From Halomonas sp. GFAJ-1 (lineage in GTDB: Bacteria > Pseudomonadota > Gammaproteobacteria > Pseudomonadales > Halomonadaceae): a stretch of DNA of 64,000 nucleotides. The notes under the pieces are model-generated. The model had not been told where the DNA came from, searched no databases, and saw nothing but the letters and a program-made list of their open reading frames with translations. Numbering within the stretch: position 1 is the first letter of the stretch; the number at the start of each line of letters is the position of its first letter. A program made the translations under genes and the position numbers. Positions 60,785 to 64,000 of this stretch are shown here, piece after piece. The DNA is taken from assembly GCA_002966495.1 (NCBI GenBank), contig CP016490.1, positions 1,984,001 through 2,048,000 of the forward strand. Reading direction: 5' to 3'.

Positions 60785-63064
60785 GTGAAAAGTAAAACCT
60801 CCATGCTTGAGGTGTTACGTCGCGTCATTCAGGAAGTGAATGGCGCTCGAAACCTCGATGCCGCGCTGTCAACCATGGTTCGCCGCATACGCAAGGCCAT
60901 GCAAACCGACGTATGCTCTTTTTATCTTTACGATAAAGAGCTTGAGTCGTTAGTGCTGATGGAAACCATTGGTTTGCGTACCCAGGCGGTGGGCCGCGTG
61001 GTGCTGCCCCTGGGAGAAGGCTTGGTGGGGCTAGTCGCCAAGCGCAGTGAACCGCTTAATTTGGAAGACGCCCAGGCGCATTCCCATTTTCGCTATTTTG
61101 AGGCCACGGGCGAAGAGCGTTACTCAAGCTTCTTGGGGGTGCCGATTATTCACCAGCGCCTCATGCTTGGCGTATTAGTGGTTCAGCAGGCTGAAAAACG
61201 CCAGTACGATGATGAAGACGAAGCCTTTCTGGTCACCATGGCTGCTCAGTTGGCAGGGGTGCTTGCCCATGCGTTAGCCACGGGTAATCTTTCCCGCCCT
61301 GCGCTGCCGGGTGGCCAAGCCATGTTCAAAGGCGTGGCGGCATCCCCCGGTATGGCCATGGGCGAAGCGGTAGTCATTACCCCGCCCGCTGATCTTAATA
61401 GCGTCCCGGATCTGATTCCTAGCGATCAGGATTACGAAGTTGCTCGCTTAAAAGAGGCCATTGGCAAAACGCGCAGTGAGATTCGCGCTGCGGGTGAACG
61501 CTTGGCAAGCCGTATTTCTGCCCAGGAACTTGCTCTCTTTGATGTGTACCAGCAAATGCTTGGTGAAGCAGCGCTCTCAGAAGAGGTAGAGAAACGTATT
61601 CGTGAAGGGCAGTGGGCGCCTGGAGCGTTGGCCGATGTGGTGCGCCGCCATGTGCAATACTTAGAGCGCGTCGATGATGACTATCTGCGCGAGCGGGCGG
61701 CGGATATTCGCGACCTGGGCCGCCGCGTGCTGTCGCACTTGCAGGAAGATACGCCCTCAACGCCTGAAACCTACCCTGATAACGCCATCTTAGTCGGTGA
61801 CGAAATCAGCGTAGCGATGTTGGGTGAAGTGCCGCGGGATAAGCTGAAAGGCCTGGTGTCGGTACGCGGTTCAAGCACCTCTCACGTGGCTATTGTGGCC
61901 CGCGCCATGGGGATTCCCACCGTGTTGGGCATGGTAGATTTACCACTGCCGCGCTTAAACGGCGCCCCTGTTGTGCTGGATGGGCACCGTGGCCGCTTGT
62001 TTGTGCGGCCCGCTGAAGAGCTGAAAACCCGCTACGCCAATTTAATCGCCGAAGAGAAAGCCCTCAGTGAAGTGCTGGAGCACGAGCAAGACCAGCCCAG
62101 CGAAACGCCTGATGGCCACTCTATGCCGCTGATGGTCAATACCGGCTTAGCCGTCGATGCCAGTTCGCTGCTTAAAAGTCGTATTGGTGGCGTCGGGCTA
62201 TACCGTACCGAAGTGCCGTTTATGATTACCGAGCGCTTTCCCGGTGAAAAAGAGCAAATGCGGATGTATCGCGAGCAGCTCGAAGGCTTTGCGCCGCTGC
62301 CGGTGGTAATGCGCACCCTGGATATTGGCGGCGATAAAGATTTACCGTATTTCCCTATTGAGGAAGCTAACCCGTTTTTGGGCTGGCGCGGCATGCGGGT
62401 AACCCTGGATCACCCCGAAGTATTGATGGTGCAGCTGCGCGCCATGCTTAAAGCCTCTCATGGTCTGGGTAACCTCTACGTGCTCTTTCCGATGATCACC
62501 AATGTAGAAGAGGTCGATGAGGCGCTACGCCTGCTAGATCGTGCGATTGTCGAGTTAGGTGAGGAGGGTACCACCGTCATCCGCCCCCAGGTGGGCGTGA
62601 TGATCGAAGTACCCGCGACCATTTATCAAATGGATGCGTTGGCCAAGCGGGTTGATTTTTTCTCAGTGGGCAGCAACGATTTAACGCAATATCTGCTAGC
62701 GGTAGACCGCAACAACCCACGAGTATCAAGCCTTTACGATGCGCTGCATCCAGCGCTTCTTGGTGCGCTGCAGGAACTCTCCCAAGATGCCAAGCGGCTG
62801 AATAAACCTATTTCGCTGTGTGGAGAGCTGGCAGGAGACCCGGCAGGGGCGCTGTTATTAATGGCCATGGGCTTCACGAGCCTTTCCATGAACGCCCCCA
62901 GTTTGCCTAAAGTACGCGCGGCGATTCGCCGGGTAAGCTTTACGGATGCAAAGCAGCTGCTTGAAGAAATTATGCAGCAGGATACCCCCGCTCAAGTGCA
63001 TGCCCATTTAAATATGCGCATGGATGAATGGCAGCTTTCGCACCTATTACCCCCGCGAGACTGA
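60785..63064 (+). CDS. ptsP: Phosphoenolpyruvate-protein phosphotransferase PtsP (EI-Ntr)
   Basis: Enzyme I of the nitrogen phosphotransferase system, 759 residues. An N-terminal GAF domain (about 20-170), the PEP-utiliser swivelling domain with the phosphorylated His in GSSTSHVAIVARAMG and the C-terminal PEP-binding TIM barrel (LYRTEVPFM, FSVGSNDLTQYLL, CGELAGDP) are all present. GTG at 60785 with GAGG upstream is the start. It phosphorylates NPr, linking carbon and nitrogen status. Confidence 0.95.
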   Translation: MKSKTSMLEVLRRVIQEVNGARNLDAALSTMVRRIRKAMQTDVCSFYLYDKELESLVLMETIGLRTQAVGRVVLPLGEGLVGLVAKRSEPLNLEDAQAHSHFRYFEATGEERYSSFLGVPIIHQRLMLGVLVVQQAEKRQYDDEDEAFLVTMAAQLAGVLAHALATGNLSRPALPGGQAMFKGVAASPGMAMGEAVVITPPADLNSVPDLIPSDQDYEVARLKEAIGKTRSEIRAAGERLASRISAQELALFDVYQQMLGEAALSEEVEKRIREGQWAPGALADVVRRHVQYLERVDDDYLRERAADIRDLGRRVLSHLQEDTPSTPETYPDNAILVGDEISVAMLGEVPRDKLKGLVSVRGSSTSHVAIVARAMGIPTVLGMVDLPLPRLNGAPVVLDGHRGRLFVRPAEELKTRYANLIAEEKALSEVLEHEQDQPSETPDGHSMPLMVNTGLAVDASSLLKSRIGGVGLYRTEVPFMITERFPGEKEQMRMYREQLEGFAPLPVVMRTLDIGGDKDLPYFPIEEANPFLGWRGMRVTLDHPEVLMVQLRAMLKASHGLGNLYVLFPMITNVEEVDEALRLLDRAIVELGEEGTTVIRPQVGVMIEVPATIYQMDALAKRVDFFSVGSNDLTQYLLAVDRNNPRVSSLYDALHPALLGALQELSQDAKRLNKPISLCGELAGDPAGALLLMAMGFTSLSMNAPSLPKVRAAIRRVSFTDAKQLLEEIMQQDTPAQVHAHLNMRMDEWQLSHLLPPRD

Positions 63065-63820
63065 ACTTGAGAGTGTCGTTTCCCCTTCAAAACGGCCGAG
63101 CGGCCCAAAGCGCTGCTCGGTCATTGCCACTTCCCCTTGCTGATTGAGCGTTAACCACGTTGTCGCCCGAGTGCCGTACTGCTCACCGATAATAAAGGCG
63201 GCGGAAAGCTGGCGTTCAAGCGATAAGCTAACCCCCGTATCGGGCAAGCTGGTGTCAGGTGCTACCCGTGGGCTGTGCAAGGCCTCTTGAGTAGCGTGGC
63301 GCCAGTTATCAGGGTGGCTATGGGCTAAAGCCTGCTTTACGGCGGTTAACTTTGGCCAGGGAGTGTTTAGCGTCGCATTGGAGAGGCCATGCACCCCGCT
63401 GGCGATCTCGGTCAGGTGAGTGCCATCGTAACCTCTATGCAGATGCCATAAGCGTTCTGTTGTAGCGACGAGCAGGTTAAATCCGGCGTAGTGCTTCGCC
63501 TCGGTGTTAGCCAGTTCTATCAGCCAAGCATCAATGTCGCTACATTGCAGGGCGCTCGCCACCAGTTCCCCCCGGCTAGGTGCGTCGGCCGGCGTAGCAA
63601 GACGGGGGTCGCGTACATTGGTTAGTGCGGCTACCCGACCCTGCTGGTTCGCCGCCAGCCATGTGCCTCCCGCTTCTAAATCCCGTCCGCCCATCAGCCC
63701 ACGGGGGTTATCCCAAAAGGCTAATGGCGCCGTGGGGCGTGCGTGAAACTCATCGCGGTTCGCTGCTAAGCGAAGCGGTTGGGTGCTGCCTGGGTGCCAG
63801 GCAAAGGTGATTAAGCACAT
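63047..63820 (-). CDS. NRDE/TANGO2-family protein
   Basis: A 257-residue NRDE protein with the Ntn-type N-terminus MCLITFAWHP and the name-giving ANRDEF motif. Start at 63820 places the cysteine directly after Met, as needed for N-terminal nucleophile chemistry; the ATG at 63835 would bury it. The 3' end overlaps ptsP by 18 bases on the other strand. Function unclear. Confidence 0.86.
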   Translation of the reverse strand: MCLITFAWHPGSTQPLRLAANRDEFHARPTAPLAFWDNPRGLMGGRDLEAGGTWLAANQQGRVAALTNVRDPRLATPADAPSRGELVASALQCSDIDAWLIELANTEAKHYAGFNLLVATTERLWHLHRGYDGTHLTEIASGVHGLSNATLNTPWPKLTAVKQALAHSHPDNWRHATQEALHSPRVAPDTSLPDTGVSLSLERQLSAAFIIGEQYGTRATTWLTLNQQGEVAMTEQRFGPLGRFEGETTLSSSVSRG

Positions 63821-63966
63821 CGCGAACTCTGTCATCCTTCAGATTCAGTGAGCAACAGCGTCAACCTCTACAAGAGCGGAATGACAGCGTTGGTGTCTAG
63901 ACGTACACTAACCTTAGACCAGGATGTTTGACCACCGCTGCTTGACCGCAATTCAGGACTCTGTAC

Positions 63967-64000
63967 ATGCAATCCTATCAGCGAGAGCACTTTTGGAATG
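63967..64000 (+). CDS. Start of an unidentified gene, cut by the window end
   Basis: ATG at 63967 begins MQSYQREHFWN, open to the window edge, with a weak GGA upstream. Too short to assign; composition suggests a real start but this is uncertain. Confidence 0.35.
   Translation, partial: MQSYQREHFWN

Overview
The window is chromosomal DNA of a gammaproteobacterium, most likely a member of the Halomonadaceae (Halomonas/Vreelandella). This rests on protein-level resemblance, moderate GC, and gene order shared with Pseudomonas and relatives: TPR lipoprotein / hemA-prfA-prmC-moeB at the left end and HAD phosphatase / rppH-ptsP at the right end. No rRNA, tRNA, CRISPR array or prophage was seen. 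The one recognisable mobile element is a TnpB-only insertion.

Layout. 1-6.5 kb: a partial TPR lipoprotein diverging from hemA-prfA-prmC-lrp-moeB. 6.5-9 kb: ahpF and ahpC (peroxide defence) with a good OxyR-type operator. 9.2-13.4 kb: a PotFGHI-type polyamine ABC importer. 13.4-18.6 kb: two small proteins, then an RND efflux pump with its adaptor. 18.7-25.7 kb: a YhiN-type flavoprotein, a yqjDEK-like envelope set, outer-membrane phospholipase PldA and a large MscK-type channel. 25.7-30.7 kb: tlyA with a 680-residue protein of unknown function, a DUF1820 protein, an SH3 membrane protein and tpm. 30.7-32.1 kb: a tnpB element that seems to split an old bidirectional terminator. 32.1-36.9 kb: a YajG-type lipoprotein and the sbp-cysTWA sulfate importer. 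36.9-40.7 kb: rpe, ndh, gph and an orphan Mn/Fe-type metal-binding protein.

41-53.8 kb is the most interesting part. A LysR regulator diverges from a tightly packed same-strand series: an aldehyde dehydrogenase, an M19 dipeptidase homologue lacking its usual metal ligands, a BCCT importer with an altered tryptophan box, an unrecognised 602-residue protein, a DUF3726 protein and a RidA protein. A two-gene NAD-linked formate dehydrogenase follows. Together they look like an import-and-breakdown route for an unidentified, possibly quaternary or N-methylated, osmolyte whose one-carbon product could end as formate. The substrate is not deducible from the sequence.

53.8-64 kb: a second RND pump with its adaptor, malate dehydrogenase, a HAD phosphatase, rppH-ptsP, an NRDE-family protein and the first codons of a further gene. 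Start codons were chosen from ribosome-binding sites and family N-termini. All functions are inferred from reading the sequence, with no database search.
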